Below are positions 38,838 to 52,489 of a stretch of 64,000 nucleotides of DNA, one piece after another. Positions within the stretch are counted from its first letter, which is position 1. Each line of letters opens with the position of its first letter. The stretch covers positions 613,220 to 677,219 of the forward strand of contig VYZB01000190.1 of the NCBI GenBank assembly GCA_013397455.1, written 5' to 3'. The DNA is from Crotophaga sulcirostris. Taxonomy: Eukaryota; Chordata; Aves; Cuculiformes; Crotophagidae. The notes beneath the pieces were generated by a model. That model made no database searches, was not told the origin of the DNA, and was given only the letters and a program-made list of their open reading frames with translations. The position numbers and the translations under genes were made by a program.

Positions 38838-41754
38838 CTGAAATATTAAAAAGAAATCCACAAGAGATAAAAGTGTAAGTGTCTTCATTTGTTGTTGCTG
38901 CTTACCACAAGAATTTACCCAGAGGTGGTTGTATTTTATTTTCCCCTTCTTTGGTCAAAAAATTAAATCCTACAATTTAGTAGAAGTATTAAACTAAAAA
39001 GAAAACAAAAACATATTATATTTGGAAGCCAAGTAATAATTATGTTATAGGATTTGGTTCATACAAATTCAGAAAATAAAAATGTATACTAATTGCAGCT
39101 TTACTTATGTAATTATTTCCTTTTTTCACTCATGTAAGTTTTACTAGTTTTATTCAGTGATTTGCTAATCTCAAGCTGTTCACAAGACCTGGAGGTCAAA
39201 TGGTATTCTTTGAAAAAATTCAGTGTTTGTTATCAAAATGGAAGACTGCCACTTGAATGTATAGTAATTTTAATAACAACCACAAATCTAAATATCTGTA
39301 TAACTGTTCTATTTTAGCAAATATCACTTCAAAAGAGAATCTTATGATCTAATCATATATTGCCTAGAGAAATGAATGATGGAAAGATGGCAAAATCAAG
39401 ATTATACATATGAGAAGTACTACAGGTATCTTAATTAAGCAATATTCATACCTGGCTTAAAATTGTTTCTGTATATACCAACTCAGGCACAAGCCCTTGG
39501 CTTTAAAAATATGACAGCAGCAAATAACAAAATCATCTTGAATGCAATTCTGATGTTTCATCTATGATGAAATAATCAGGGTATCTTTTAAGTCGATGTG
39601 CTATTACGTGCAAACAGTGGTAGAAGTCCAGCTAACTTTTCCACCCACATTCACATTCTTCTATGTACCTGTTAAGATCCGTACAATAATAGAATCTAAG
39701 AATTAATTTTTAAATGGATGGGACAATAGAGTTTTGCATGTTATAGGTGGTCATGCTCATTTATATGCTCGCAATGTTTGCAGTAATTATTATTCAAATA
39801 TTCTTTTAAAACAGCAGTTAGATATAAATTATCAGTGGGACCATACAAATATGCAGAAATAAACTATTGTATCAATCCAATCTTTGAAGATATACATCTG
39901 TCTTTCCTAAGCCATGTCTTTCACTTGCACTCTTTTTGGAAGTTCAAGAATTAACACAAAGCAGCCAATGATTGATTTCCACCCCCACATCCAGTACAAG
40001 CTTGTTTTAATATTAGGTGCAAATTAAGGTGCAACCAGTTATCTCTTATCTTGCAGTTCATAATAATATAAATCTACGATCTTTAATAAACACTGTCAAA
40101 CCGAAAAAATATATTTGTTATCTGCACAGTTAAAAATAAAAATCAGATCTTGAATGAGATCCTACCAGCTAGATATTTCTGAAAAGGTCTAGCAAAGCCT
40201 ATCATATGGAATCCCAACTAATTACATTAGAGTGTTTCTGGATTCTGATTGCTATCTGAAACACAGAGACTCACAGCTCACAGAGGTGGGGGACTTTTTT
40301 TAGCCAGACATATGCAGTCTTAATTTTATAAGGTTCCTCTTCAAATCTTAGTTAAATATGTAGTAGGGACATTACTGGTTTTCCACATGGTGCTTTTCGG
40401 AACACCAAGAACTGAGGTAGTGAAAACAGCAATTTATTTCTTTTGTCTAGCTCAGCACTCAGATTACAGCCCTATGAAATGAATCCCAGTAAGTAATGGA
40501 AAGGGAGCCATGAAGGCAGTCTACTTTGTATAGGCTATTTATTTATATGGTGATTGAGTAAAAAAAAAAAATAACATTACAGCTCAGTCCATTCTAAACA
40601 TGATTCAGAATGGATTTCAACCAAGGTTCCTATTAATTCTAATGCAGTCTAGAGCCATTTTGATCTCCACAATCAGGTTAGCGCAATGTAATTGGCCCAT
40701 ATGTAGAGTAAGCCAAAGGCCGAGGAGCGTACAGAGGAACTGGGCTGTAGAGAGAATTAAGAAAAAAAAACCCCAAACTGATAATGTAAATCCACTCTCT
40801 GTAATTCATGCAGAATGAAACATTTCCAGAACAAAAGATCAATATCCGCTTACTTAGAACACCTGCATTCACAAGAGAATTATTTTCAGAAAAGAAAAAT
40901 TTCTTACATCCTAGTGGTTTCTGCTAACTGTTACTAGAACAGGAAAACAAAATGCTGGGAGATTAAATGGGAAACAATATAAAAAACAATAATCGCTGAA
41001 AGCCTCTGCTATTCATATATACACTAGGAAGCTTCAACCACCAATATAAAATTAGCCATATGAGACATCAAGATGGTGCTTAGAAAAACACTTGATTGAC
41101 AAACTAGAGAAAAAACCCTCTACAGTTAGTAAAATTTTAGAAGTCTATTTCTGAAAACAGATGGTAATCCTGCAAATGTACATTTTCACAGAAGAGTTTC
41201 ACATTTAATAATTTCCCTTTCCCCAAAATTCTAACTGACTGGATTCTTGCTCTCCAAGAAATCACGAACCCATCCTAGGCAAACCTACTCACACACACTT
41301 TCAAAAGCAAAGTCAACAGTTTAAAGAATATTTCATAGGTATAAATAATAATAGTACACCCTCACAATCATGATGATGAAGCAAACCAAATCAGGTGCAG
41401 TTTCAGGCCAATTATTAGATCCTGAAAACAAAGTGGGTGGGTAAAATACATTATTTTACTTTTACAAAAATTCTGTTGGGTCTCACCCATAACGTGGAAT
41501 AAGGAATCAAATTTATTATGAGGTGAAAATTTACCCAAATTTGGAGAAGATAATAAGACTTCGAAAACTTCAATACCAACAGGTTAGGAGAGGCATATAA
41601 TAGTTGAAAATTGAAACCATGAAAGATTCCACCTGCACAAAGTATATTACTCCCATAATGCAGTTTTGCCCTAAGGTCCTATATATTGGGAGAAGAAAGA
41701 GACTGTCTCACCTATATGTTCCATAGGCAGTACTAACAAAGAGTAAATTGGACA
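38838..41754. other. AT-rich non-coding DNA
   Basis: About 2.9 kb upstream (in minus orientation) of the exon candidate. I see no CpG island, TATA-initiator combination or other promoter sign, and no repeat family. If the exon is real, its promoter or 5' UTR exon is not identifiable here. Confidence 0.45.
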
Positions 41755-41818
41755 GAGGAGGATGTAGTAGATGGATGTAGTAGGATGGAGTAGGATGTAG
41801 GAGGATGTAGTAAGAGGA
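41755..41818 (+). repeat. Short minisatellite, GGATGTAGTA-like units
   Basis: About six imperfect units of 8-11 bp built from GGATGTAG or GGATGGAG separated by TA, GA or TAG. It is a local tandem expansion in otherwise unique sequence. Confidence 0.85.
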
Positions 41819-44800
41819 TATCAGTAGAATGGGAGAATGGACAGCAAGGGGCTGTGGCTGGGCTTGAATGAAACTAATGATTTATGTTAGAGGCCTTGGA
41901 TTGCCTGATTAGGATGACCAGGACTGTGAACTGAGCACCTGAGCAGGGGGACTATTGCTTCAAAGCAAAAGAGGGTACAAACAAATCACAATAACAGGGA
42001 CTGAGTGAGACACTGAAATAAAGAAATCATTTGCATACCTGGACTCACTGGGAACTCAGCTTATATGAAGTTAGTTGTTTCACATGACTTGAAGTACAAT
42101 TGGCTAAACAGAACTAGAAAAAGACTCAGGGATGATAATATGTCTGGAAAGGTCCAACATTAGATGAAGAGATCTGAGTGATTTAGGGAGGGAGGGATTA
42201 GAGAAAGGGAGAACTGAAAGAAATACAGAATTCTGAGGAACAGCTCATTGCAGAGAAACAAATGCAGCAAGGAATGACCAGCATGTAACCAAGATTATCT
42301 GGGCAAAGAGATTTGAGGCAAGTGTATTATATCTGAAAGAGGAAAGGAGGACAAAGAACAAGTAGCAAGGAAAACTTAACCAGCCTGCAAAGAACAAATC
42401 AGAAGACTCCATAACCTTCAGGCTAGCTTTCCCCAACAGCCTGGAACCAAATCCTAACTTCTAAATCTTGCTGTTTCACTGAAAGCGGAAAACACAAAGG
42501 AAACAAGTATCTTAATTCCACTTACTGAGCTTCTACTCTAATCACCCCGCTAAGAAAATAAAAATTTATTCATTAATAAATTTTTTCTAAATCCAACATA
42601 AAAAAAAACCAAATTAAGACAGTGTAAATTGATATTAAAAACAAGAATCAATAGAGGGCGAAATGCACTTTTAGAGGCTAGGAAGAAGAGTAGTTAAAGG
42701 ACTGAAAATAGTCATGATTCACAACTTATATAATAAACTCACATATGGTTGGCTGCACACAACACATCTTCTTCAGTATCTGCGTTTATTCAACTTTCAC
42801 AGTAAAGATTATATATCTTAAAGTGGGCTCTTGCAGGCTAGTAACTAGTGATATCCATGATTAATGTTATAGGAGGGGACAGATTCTATACAGGTCAGTG
42901 CTTCAACCTGTCCTAATCTTCTGTTTCTTCAACAACGAATTTTGAAGAAAACGCTTTGTTTTCAACAGTAAAGATTCAACTTTACTTATATACACTGGAA
43001 AGCAATTTATTTTCAGAACACAGGATTTCATCTAACCTATCAAAAAAGAAGATTCATAATTTTATGAAATTCTACTGAGGTACAGAAAGGATGGATTTCA
43101 GTTTTTCCTCTCAGCATGACAAGTACAATAGTATTGTGCAACTGAAATTCCACAAAATTGAAACAAAAAAAATTTCTAAACTACACATACACAAGAAAAC
43201 AGGCTTATTTTTAACAGTATGTAACATAATTAAGATCAAACATAAATAAAAATTAAATACACAATATCAATTAAATACACTATTTATCGTAGCTACCTCT
43301 CTCTAGGTAGTCAGTAGCTACTACAAAACATAATGTTATCAGGTTTTGTTCTTTTTTCAAATGCATCTGAATTTATCCCAAAACAAAGAGCAGAATCAGA
43401 AGAATAGAATATTGATACTGGATTTGTAACAGGTCTTTACTCAGTACACCAACTAGGACAAATACTATAGCAGCAGTGTTTCTATCATTTAGCACTTCTC
43501 GCAACAGAATATTATGAAATAACACTGAATCTTTTCTACAGGATCAGTAGCAGATGAGCATCGTGTTTTACAATTACTAGTCTTGAGTGTGTTCTCAGTT
43601 TGTTACATCAGAGATTTCATTTTAAATTCTAAATATGAGTAGTAAATACTACAACAAATTAGTACCTTCCTGAAGTTATTACACAATGCATGCTTATGTT
43701 TCTGAATTGCAATTTTGCCAGGTAGGTCCATACACACCAAAATCAGATTATATTCGTGTTTACAGTCACACACATAAAAATAGCCAGATGTGAATTTAAA
43801 TTTCTTAAGATGATTGAAGCTAAATATGATTCAATTATATTTAACAGTAAAAAACAGTGATTACCACCAGACATATTTGCAAAAATGTTTTAAAAAAATA
43901 ATTACATGTGAAATGATAGTAAATTTCCACTTTTCATCAGAAGTGTCCACTGTTTCATAGAACAATCAAATCTAACTGGAAAAAAAAAAAAGAGAAGAAA
44001 GACAGTGGTTGGATGTTTTTTTTAATGACAAGAATTTACTTTCTTCTTGAAACATCTTCTAGTGAGTAAAAATGATCCCCTTTAATGGTAGTGAAACATT
44101 CTTTGGATTTTGAGGAAACACTGCAAAACAGCTGACTACATGCACCACATCCTGAATTATGAACAGTTTTCTTACAGGCTTTGTTTCGCATGCTGACCAA
44201 GCCCAGTTTTGCTCCGGTTTATGAAATGTGACAAGACCACAGTTAAAGTTGATCTATGCCGCAGGCTATTCGTGTTGTCTACTTAGATGGTATGTCATAA
44301 TGCCATGAGACCAGATACTGTATCTTCTTTGTTTTCTTTCATTTATTTTACTGAAGTTTTATAACACCAGAGACAGAGGCAAGATCTGAATTTATGGCAC
44401 TGTTTCTCCCAGCTAAGAATAAGCACCAAACCATGAGGGTGTATTCAGAAGCATCTCCTGTGATGTCCTGGACCTGCAGAGACAGAGTTTGCTGTTGATT
44501 TTGGGTTTTATTCACTGAAGAATCACTGAAGTGAAGAGTATGTAATAATGCACACATCCTTTTATTGCATTTTTTCTGAGCTACATTTTTTGGTTTTAAA
44601 ATGCATTGGAACTGGCAAACACTTTTTAGAGGACTACCTTAGAAACCACCAGCATTTCAGCATTTTCCAGCTTTATCAAAGCACTATAAACTTACTAGAA
44701 ACTGAATAGAGTTCAGTTACTGACACAGTTTGGAGTTTACCAGACTTTCAGAGGATATCACTGAGCACGAAGAAATGTCAGAAATTAGCAAATTCTGTAG

Positions 44801-46583
44801 ACAGTGTTTAATCTTGAAAACAGGGACCATTATGATTGAGTGCATTTTGTTCCTTTAGTTGCCACCATTTTTGTTGGAAAATAAGAAACAAGACAAGTGC
44901 ACACCACTCCTCTGCCAGATCAATCTCAAAAAAGCTTTTCAAATCTCATGTACAATGACACAACAATAATAACTAGAAAATATTAAAAACACAAACCCAC
45001 AGCTACTTAGGAGTTTGGACTGGTCAGACTGTTTATTAAAAGAGACTGAAATACTGTAAAGCTTTTGGAACCAAAAGGAAGGAATTACTTATATCTAATC
45101 AGTCTATTACTACTAACTAAGTGGTACTACTCTAGCCATGTGTTCTAACAGCATAAATATGTATAGTTTATAAGAAGGTTTACTATCTTCTATTAGACTA
45201 AATTAAATATTTGACGGGAAAATGACAAGTTTTCAGGCATGCAAGACTTTCCTCCAGTCTAAAGCAGAATTAGCCATCTCCCAAATTAAAGAAAAGTTGA
45301 GAACAATTGTTCTGATTTTAAATTAATCAAACTTTCTAATTCAATTAACCAAACGATAAGATAGTTCATAAATATGGGGCGGAGAAATATTAGAAAGGGA
45401 AAGACAATACATTTGTTTGCTCCTATGGGACAGAGAGAGAGAGAGAGTGCAGAGAGACACAAGTAATTTATTCTCTGTGCAGCATGGAAAGGTTATCCTG
45501 GGGTGGCAAAAAATATAATGTGCCATAAAACCAATGTCTCTGTTGAGTCCATGGTTTTTAGAGCCTGGTAGAGTTATGAATTTTAGTTCCAGAATTATCT
45601 TTTGAAGGTATTTTGTACGTTTCCCTTGAGCAGCAGGGCTAAGAGGTCAGAGATGAAGTGGCTGTTCTGGATTAAAGCAAATGTGACACAGCTATGCAAG
45701 CTGGAATTCAGAATTCAATAAGGCTTATATAGCTATCCTGCTCCAAGGTTCTCTCTAATTGCCATGAGTGTTCACTCCCAGAAACAAAACTAATGCAAAG
45801 CCCTCACTTAAGCCTTTTTCAACTGCTAGAATAGCGTGCAATAACTTTAAACCAGTCTTAAATGACAGCTGAAAATTAACTATGATGGTGATAGGACCAT
45901 TATAGAAAATGGAAAACCTATACCTGGTATTAAGCACTTGCATCTCTCTGCTCTGATGAAATTGAGAGAAAACTCAGAAAAGTCTTTTATTCAGCACAGC
46001 TTCAATGAATTCCTGAGCTTGTTCTAAAGCACTTCCAGAATCCATATTAACCTCAGGGTCAGGAAAGAAGAGGAATGGCTCAAAACTCTTGGTTTAGCAG
46101 AACATTTTCCCAGTGTATGCAGAGGCATAACCACTTCAAACATGTCAAAACAATAGTTTGAAGGCTCTAAGATTCCTTTACTGAACTACCACAAACACTG
46201 GTTGTGCACAGGAAGCATTCCAAGCTGAAATCCCCCAAGAGATCTTTTGGGTTTTTTTTAGAGAGTGAACTCCAGCTGCCAAAGTATATCTCAGACATGC
46301 TGTACTGTAGAGGTTTAACTACTCACTGGGTGGTTATCCTGCACTTAAAATTGCCCAAATTATGCTATCACTCAATAGATGATCTAATAGATAAATTAAG
46401 TGTTCTAAATTACATAGGCTGTCATGCTTCCTTCTGTATGCTTCATAGCTAGTCAGTAATAAGGCTGCAAAAATTCTTATGAAAAGGATACAGATATCTG
46501 AGGGTACTAAAGGGGAGAAAGAACAGTCTCTCCCCTGGCTATGCTCCTTCAAGAAATGAGAACAAGAAACAAAACTGAAAAAG
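41819..46583. other. Non-coding DNA, partly purine-rich
   Basis: From 41820 to about 42440 the plus strand is unusually rich in A and G with no recognised family. The rest is AT-rich. A short (GA) run lies at 45431-45445. Nothing recognisable as a gene is present. Confidence 0.45.
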
Positions 46584-46678
46584 NNNNNNNNNNNNNNNNN
46601 NNNNNNNNNNNNNNNNNNNNNNNNNNNNNNNNNNNNNNNNNNNNNNNNNNNNNNNNNNNNNNNNNNNNNNNNNNNNNN
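46584..46678. other. Assembly gap (95 N)
   Basis: A run of 95 undetermined bases between an AACTGAAAAAG end and an A-rich restart (CAATGAGAAAAAAAAATT). Its true length and content are unknown. The open frame that spans it on the minus strand is an artefact. Confidence 0.99.
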
Positions 46679-49542
46679 CAATGAGAAAAAAAAATTATAA
46701 CTTATGAGGCTTTAAGGTTTTTAAGGGGCTAGAATGAAACTTCATGAGAGACTTAACCACCGTATCCAAAAAGTATATTTTCACAAAGCCTAGATGTCTT
46801 AATTCTCAATCTAAGATGAACAACAAAAGCATTTAGAACAAAATCATTCTGCTATTAGACCAACAAAACCCTATCCAGCCCTCCAAACAACATGAGCTAA
46901 TCCCAGCCTCTTTCAAGGCTTTGGCTTAAACGTCAACACAAGGACACCTTTATTTCTGGAATATCTTTCCCTTACCTTACAGTCAACAGATTTTTGCTCT
47001 TCTTTATAGTAAGACTCAATCAACTCAGAACCAGTTTACCTAGTGAGTGCTGCAAATGACTTTTTTTATTTTTAAGTAACTCAGAAATACCTCTTTCATG
47101 TTAATGCTCATGGTAGTATGATACATAAGAGCAAAAAATTATTTTTAAGTTTGAGTTTTGTGCATTCATTCTCAGTGCCAAGCCACTTGTTGACATTATT
47201 ATATTAAAAGATAGTCCCTCTACAAATTTTCTTCCTTTCTGTGAAAAACAATAGGAACTAAAACAGAACAAAAAAAAGGCTAACATGACAATATATTCGC
47301 CCACAGTTATCAAACCAAAAACCTGGAGTAGCTCTTAAAACATTTATTTTCCTTATTTTATTCCACAACCAAGGTGAAAGGAATCAATCATTCCACAGAA
47401 TTCCGTGTATAGCTTCCAGAAAACAGAAGCTCTGTGATATTGTAAAAATTGTGTTAAACTTCTTAATCTATTGAGAAGCCTCTGCAGCATACAAAAAGAT
47501 TCAACTGTCATTTTGAGAACTTTTGAACCTATGTAAATCAGAAGGTATTAATTTTTAGTTAAAAAAAAGAAAGAAAAAAGAGCAAATTTATGTTAGCATC
47601 ATCATCAGTACAAAGAATGTCATCTAACTGGACATTCCACGGAAGATCCTTTTTTACATCTAATAAGCAAGGCAATAAAGTCATGTCCTAAGGCTAATAA
47701 AGAACCCGTTCTCATTAGCTGCTCAAAACCAAAGATACTTAAACACTGTACTTGAAGCATAACTTGCATCTGATCTAATCAATAAACAAGGATTCCATAT
47801 ACAGAATACTTGAAAATGTGATTGCAAAAAATAAAAAAGAACAATACCATCCTGAAGCTTCCGCAGGATATTAGGTGATCACTTAGTGCATGAACAGTAC
47901 CAATTACCTATAATTTAGAAAATTATCAACAAGAAATAATAAAAAAAATCAGTATGTGAATAATAAAACATGGATGCAAATTCACTCTTCCTTCTACACA
48001 AAATGCAAGGGACAAAAGTGCGTTAAAAAATACACTGCTTCTTTTTTTGAAATTATTGTAAAACAGAATTAATAGCTCAGAGTGTTAGGCTGTCTAATAT
48101 CCAATAGCAAATGGTTTGCCAAGCCCTTCTTCCTCTAACAGATTTACCATTATTATGAAGACAAGGGCCTAACATTACCAAAAATTAAAAGTATCTTATA
48201 TGCAAATTTTAGCAATTTAGCGGAGCAAAGTAATCTTTTTTACAAATTTTGCTATCATTATTAACAAAATTCCAACCAGAGAAGTATTAGTTTCTTGTAA
48301 AAATATGAAAAACAACTTCCATTTTATTTAATAGATTCATTACTCCAGATCATTTCCCTGAGAAATATTCTATACAATCACAAAGGATACCAAAATCTAA
48401 ATCTTGCCTAAGAGTCAAGAAAAGTTGGAAGTGCTTCAGAATTACATTTAGCTCAACAATGATTTCTACAGCCAATTAAACAGTGGAATTGATGGACTCT
48501 GAGAATGCCATATGCTGCCCTCTGCTGAAAAGATGATCATTATGACTTGAGGTCTTAAGGCTGGAAGGTCTGACAGAAGGGAAAAATAAGTGGAAGATCC
48601 TCTCATTTCAGAGACGTGGATAATTCCTTTAGGGAGAAAAGAAGATCAAATGCTCACCTGGGCAAAGAAAAATTTCACAGAACATATGGTGTATATGTAT
48701 AAATTATCTTGACAAGAGCATGAAGTCAGCAAATTGGTTATGAGAGATATAACTATTGAGAATTACATTGATTATATTCATAAATGTCTTTAAAATGGGT
48801 ACCTCTCAAGTAGTTTAGATCTAACATGTGACTTACTTTAAAGACATTATAATATAATGAGGATAGTCTTTGAGCGTGAAAATATAATTTTTTACCCCGT
48901 CCATACTGTATTTATTGATTGGTGCATATAAATCCGTATGTATATATTTCAAAGTCACTGTGAGAAAGATAGCAATAATGCTGTTGTTAAATAAATACAA
49001 AATGTTTACACTCACTTTGGAAAAGGAGATATATTGGGAATTTTTCTAATGCTTACAGTATCATAGCTCAAACAACAGATGCACAAAAAGGGAACAAGCA
49101 TTAAAGAAATAGGCAGACTATACACAGTCAAATAAAACTATCATTATGCTTCATGGAGCAACAGCCTGATGATGGTATAATTGAACTTGTCAACTATTAG
49201 TCTAAGTTTATGGTTTTAAGTGAAAGATAAGAGAAAGATGCTTAACTATAGTTACTTCTATAACATTTTCTTCTAAGTAGCAGCACAGTCATCCTTCCTT
49301 CTAAGGAAACACAGTATTCCTGCACTACAGTACTGCATCGCAATAACAACGAAACTAAATAGTATTTCAGTGAGAGTGCAATCACTTTGTTACTTTTATC
49401 TAAAAATAATATGGACTACCTAGAATAAATTATAACATGAAGACTGTAGTACTGTCACAGACCATATTTCACAAAATTTTATGAAAAACAGTTGTTCATT
49501 TAGCCTAGATTTCCGCTGCTAGACCAATTATTACTATGTGTG
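46679..49542. other. AT-rich non-coding DNA, no feature seen
   Basis: About 2.9 kb of unique-looking sequence. Contains short A runs only. Confidence 0.5.
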
Positions 49543-49812
49543 TGTGCTGGTTTTGGCTGGAATAGTTGATTTTTCTTCATAGTAGCTACTATAGGGCTAC
49601 GTTTTGGATTTGTGCTGAAAACAGTCTTGGTAATACGGAGCTGTTTTAATTGCTGCTGAGCAGGGCTTACATAGTCAAGGCCTTTTCAGTTTCTCACACC
49701 TCCCCACCAGTAAGCAGACTGTGGGTGCACAAGAAGCTGGGAGAGGACACAGCTGAGAAAGCTGACCCAACTGACCAAGGGAATATTCCATATCATATGA
49801 TGTCATGCTTAG

Positions 49813-49820
49813 CATATAAA
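49813..49820 (+). promoter_or_regulatory. LTR TATA box
   Basis: CATATAAA in the middle of the solo LTR, at the expected place upstream of the polyadenylation signal. It could act as a promoter for neighbouring sequence, but activity is not shown. Confidence 0.55.
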
Positions 49821-49997
49821 CTAGGAGGAAAGTTGTCTTGGAGGGGCTGCTACTCAGGGACAGGCTGGGCATCAGTTAGTTGGTGGTGAGCAATTGTTCT
49901 TCATTTGCAACATTTGTCTTTCTTGGGTTTTATTTATCTTTTTTTTTGTTATTTTCCTTTCCATTACAAATTATCATTATTATATTTTATTTCAATT

Positions 49998-50003
49998 ATT
50001 AAA
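49998..50003 (+). terminator. LTR polyadenylation signal
   Basis: ATTAAA followed by a T/C-rich stretch (CTGTTCTTATCTC). It marks the R region of the solo LTR. Confidence 0.55.
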
Positions 50004-50132
50004 CTGTTCTTATCTCAACCCAGGAGTTTTCTCGCTTTTAATTTCCGATTCTCTCCCCCATTTTATTGAGGGGGTGGAAGTGAGAAAACGGTTCTGTGGT
50101 GCTCAGTTGCTGGCAGGGGTTAAACCATGACA

Positions 50133-52489
50133 GAATGTACACATGAATTTTTCTTCTGAATAATGTCATCTCACACCATACATACTCCAGTACATGACAC
50201 TGGAGGCATAACATACACCAGAAATTCACATACATATTGTTGTTCCTTGGCATGATTTCCATAGAAGAACGAGTGCGGTGTATTTTGAAGTAAAGTAAGT
50301 GTCTAAAATGGTAAAATTTCTGTTTAAATGATACACTTGATGCCTATTTCCCATAGATGACAGGTATTAACTGGTGTTCACTATCAGCATCATAGCATGT
50401 GATTTGTCTTCACCCTGCTCATACTTTAGTGTATCTAACAGTATAAAATCTTCACATATCTAACAGTACAGAAAGTGTTGGATTTCTAGTAATGCTTTTT
50501 GTTAAAATTTTGTTATTTTCTGTAAAGTTTTGATAATCAGGAATATTGCTTAATTTGCATGCATAATACTTCAATTCAAGAGGATTCTACTTACATGACA
50601 ATCAAGGGAAAAAATGTTGATGGGTTACCAGCAGTCATGTTTGGAATACTGTCAAGTTTGATCATCCTTAGTGGTAGAGATTTGGTCAGATAAAACGTTA
50701 GTATATATAATCAGAAGATATTACGTACATTATCAAGAGATGATACTTCTATTTTAACCCAGAAACCAAGCTATTGTTGTTTAACACGTTAATTGTAAAG
50801 AGCAGTGCATATAGATGTGAGCTTGATAGGAATGAACATCATCATAAATCATGCAACAGCAGGAACTACATAAAGTATTCTAGATATTGCTGTTACCCAT
50901 AACTATAAATATCTCAGTAGAGGGACAGAAATAAAAATAAAGGAAAGAACATGGGTTTAAGTTATTTTGTGCCCTACATCTGATGGCTCCTACAAAATTT
51001 CCAGTATTCATCAGGATAGCTGCATGAATTCCTGCATTTATATAGGGCTTCTCAGAAGCTAGGTGATACAGAGGATAACGAGGGAGTCCCAATATGTTTC
51101 AGCTTTGCAGAGGTATAGGAAACAGAGGGATGAGTATTTTTTCATTCCAGAAAACTTCACACTAGGTGAGATTTTTTTAATCAAAGAATTAGAATTACCT
51201 ATCCAAGATTTTATATAGTTAAAATTATCGCAGTTTGGGCACTTATTTGGAACAGCTTTTGCTAAAAATGTAAATGTGACCATAGTTCAAATAACAGCAC
51301 CTATTGAAAATCATCTACATTTTTGTATACATACTTTTTATATAGCTAACTTACCCCTCCCATCTTGAAAATACGCTATCATATAACTAGTGAGCTGTAG
51401 AAATAAAGATTATCAGATAAAAAGCAGGCTTCCTAAACTGAAATCTGAAAGCAGATTATTAATACTATTTTAGTGGAAGGAATGGCATATTACAGTTAGG
51501 TTAAAACCAGCTTGCAGTTTTGATAGTAGATGTCACAGATTTAAAGTTGCCACTTGATGGCCTGGCTTTCAGGTGTAGGATGGCAGTTACTGGTCAGGAC
51601 CAACACCAGGAAGGAGCCAGCGCCAGCAGGCTAAGATATCCTCAGTGACTCAAAGAAGAGAAGGAGAGCACTCCAAACAGAAAATGCCTGCAATTCTGGG
51701 GGAAACTAAGCACCAGAAGCTGCTCAGCAACATTCTCTGAGACATTCTCAGTACCGGTTGTTGGCTCATAGCTGAAGTCTCCACACATGCCTGAATAAAT
51801 GACAGGAAGAACAAATTTATTAAACTTTTCCTGAAGAAGCTCTAGAACTGAAATCCCCAATCAATCAAGAGAGAAAGTAACAAACTTCCTACATACCAAC
51901 TGATATTTGCCAAAATTTTCTAAATTATTCAAGAATAATAAAACATGTTATGAAATCTCCCTCTGAATTGCTTTGGCATTAGAAGGCTAAAAAAAATAGC
52001 TAACATGACATAGATTTTTGAAAGGGGATCCCACAGGAGCCCAGCATAGAAGTAAACAAGTAAGACCAATGCCCGTACTAAATTAAGTGCTAATATTCTA
52101 AAAAACAGAACCAGTGAACACATGAATAACTACAACATAATAGAGAAGAACTTGTTTTTACAGAAACTTGCGCCTCACAAATCTATTAACTTTTTCCAGT
52201 CTGCATTCAACAAGGTCACTTATCATAACTTCTTTAAAAGAAAGAATTAAATTACCATGCAACTCCATCCAGAAAAACACGTCTATGCATTAATAATTAG
52301 TAATATGGAGAAAGCAAAGGTAATGAGATAGGTTAATCTTGGTTAACAGTCAAAATCCCACCCAGATAGTCACTCACTCTTCCTCTTCATCAGGAATGGG
52401 GTGAAAAGAGGAAGATAATCCAGGAATGAGAAAGTATGTGGGTTGAGATAAAGGCAGGAAGATTGCTTAAAAATTAGTGTTGCAGGAAA
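50133..52489. other. Non-coding DNA, no feature seen
   Basis: About 2.4 kb. A slightly GC-richer patch near 51545-51640 with CCAGG and CAGCGCC words has no recognised family. No coding sequence supported. Confidence 0.5.

Larger units (their letters stand above)
49543..50132 (+). mobile_element. Solo LTR of an avian endogenous retrovirus
   Basis: A ~590-bp element bounded by TG (TGTGCTGGTTTTGGCTGG) and CA (GGGGTTAAACCATGACA). It has LTR layout: CATATAAA at 49813-49820 as TATA box, ATTAAA at 49998-50003 as polyadenylation signal about 180 bp downstream, then a pyrimidine-rich region (TTCTCTCCCCCA) near 50048-50060. I recall this as an LTR family widespread in neoavian genomes. No internal viral genes flank it, so it is a solo LTR formed by recombination. 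Clear target-site duplications are not visible; the 5' flank is a TGTG run that blurs the boundary. Confidence 0.85.

Noticed and set aside
43900..43925. Possible second exon of the PCSK-like gene (a YHF codon string on the minus strand near 43912)
   Set aside because: It lies upstream, not downstream, of the exon candidate in minus orientation, and the neighbouring residues do not match the family.
46334..46681. 115-codon minus-strand open frame
   Set aside because: About a third of it is undetermined bases from the assembly gap.
49531..50142. Target-site duplication of the solo LTR
   Set aside because: The left flank is a TGTG run and the right flank GAATGT; I cannot choose a duplication without forcing the boundary.
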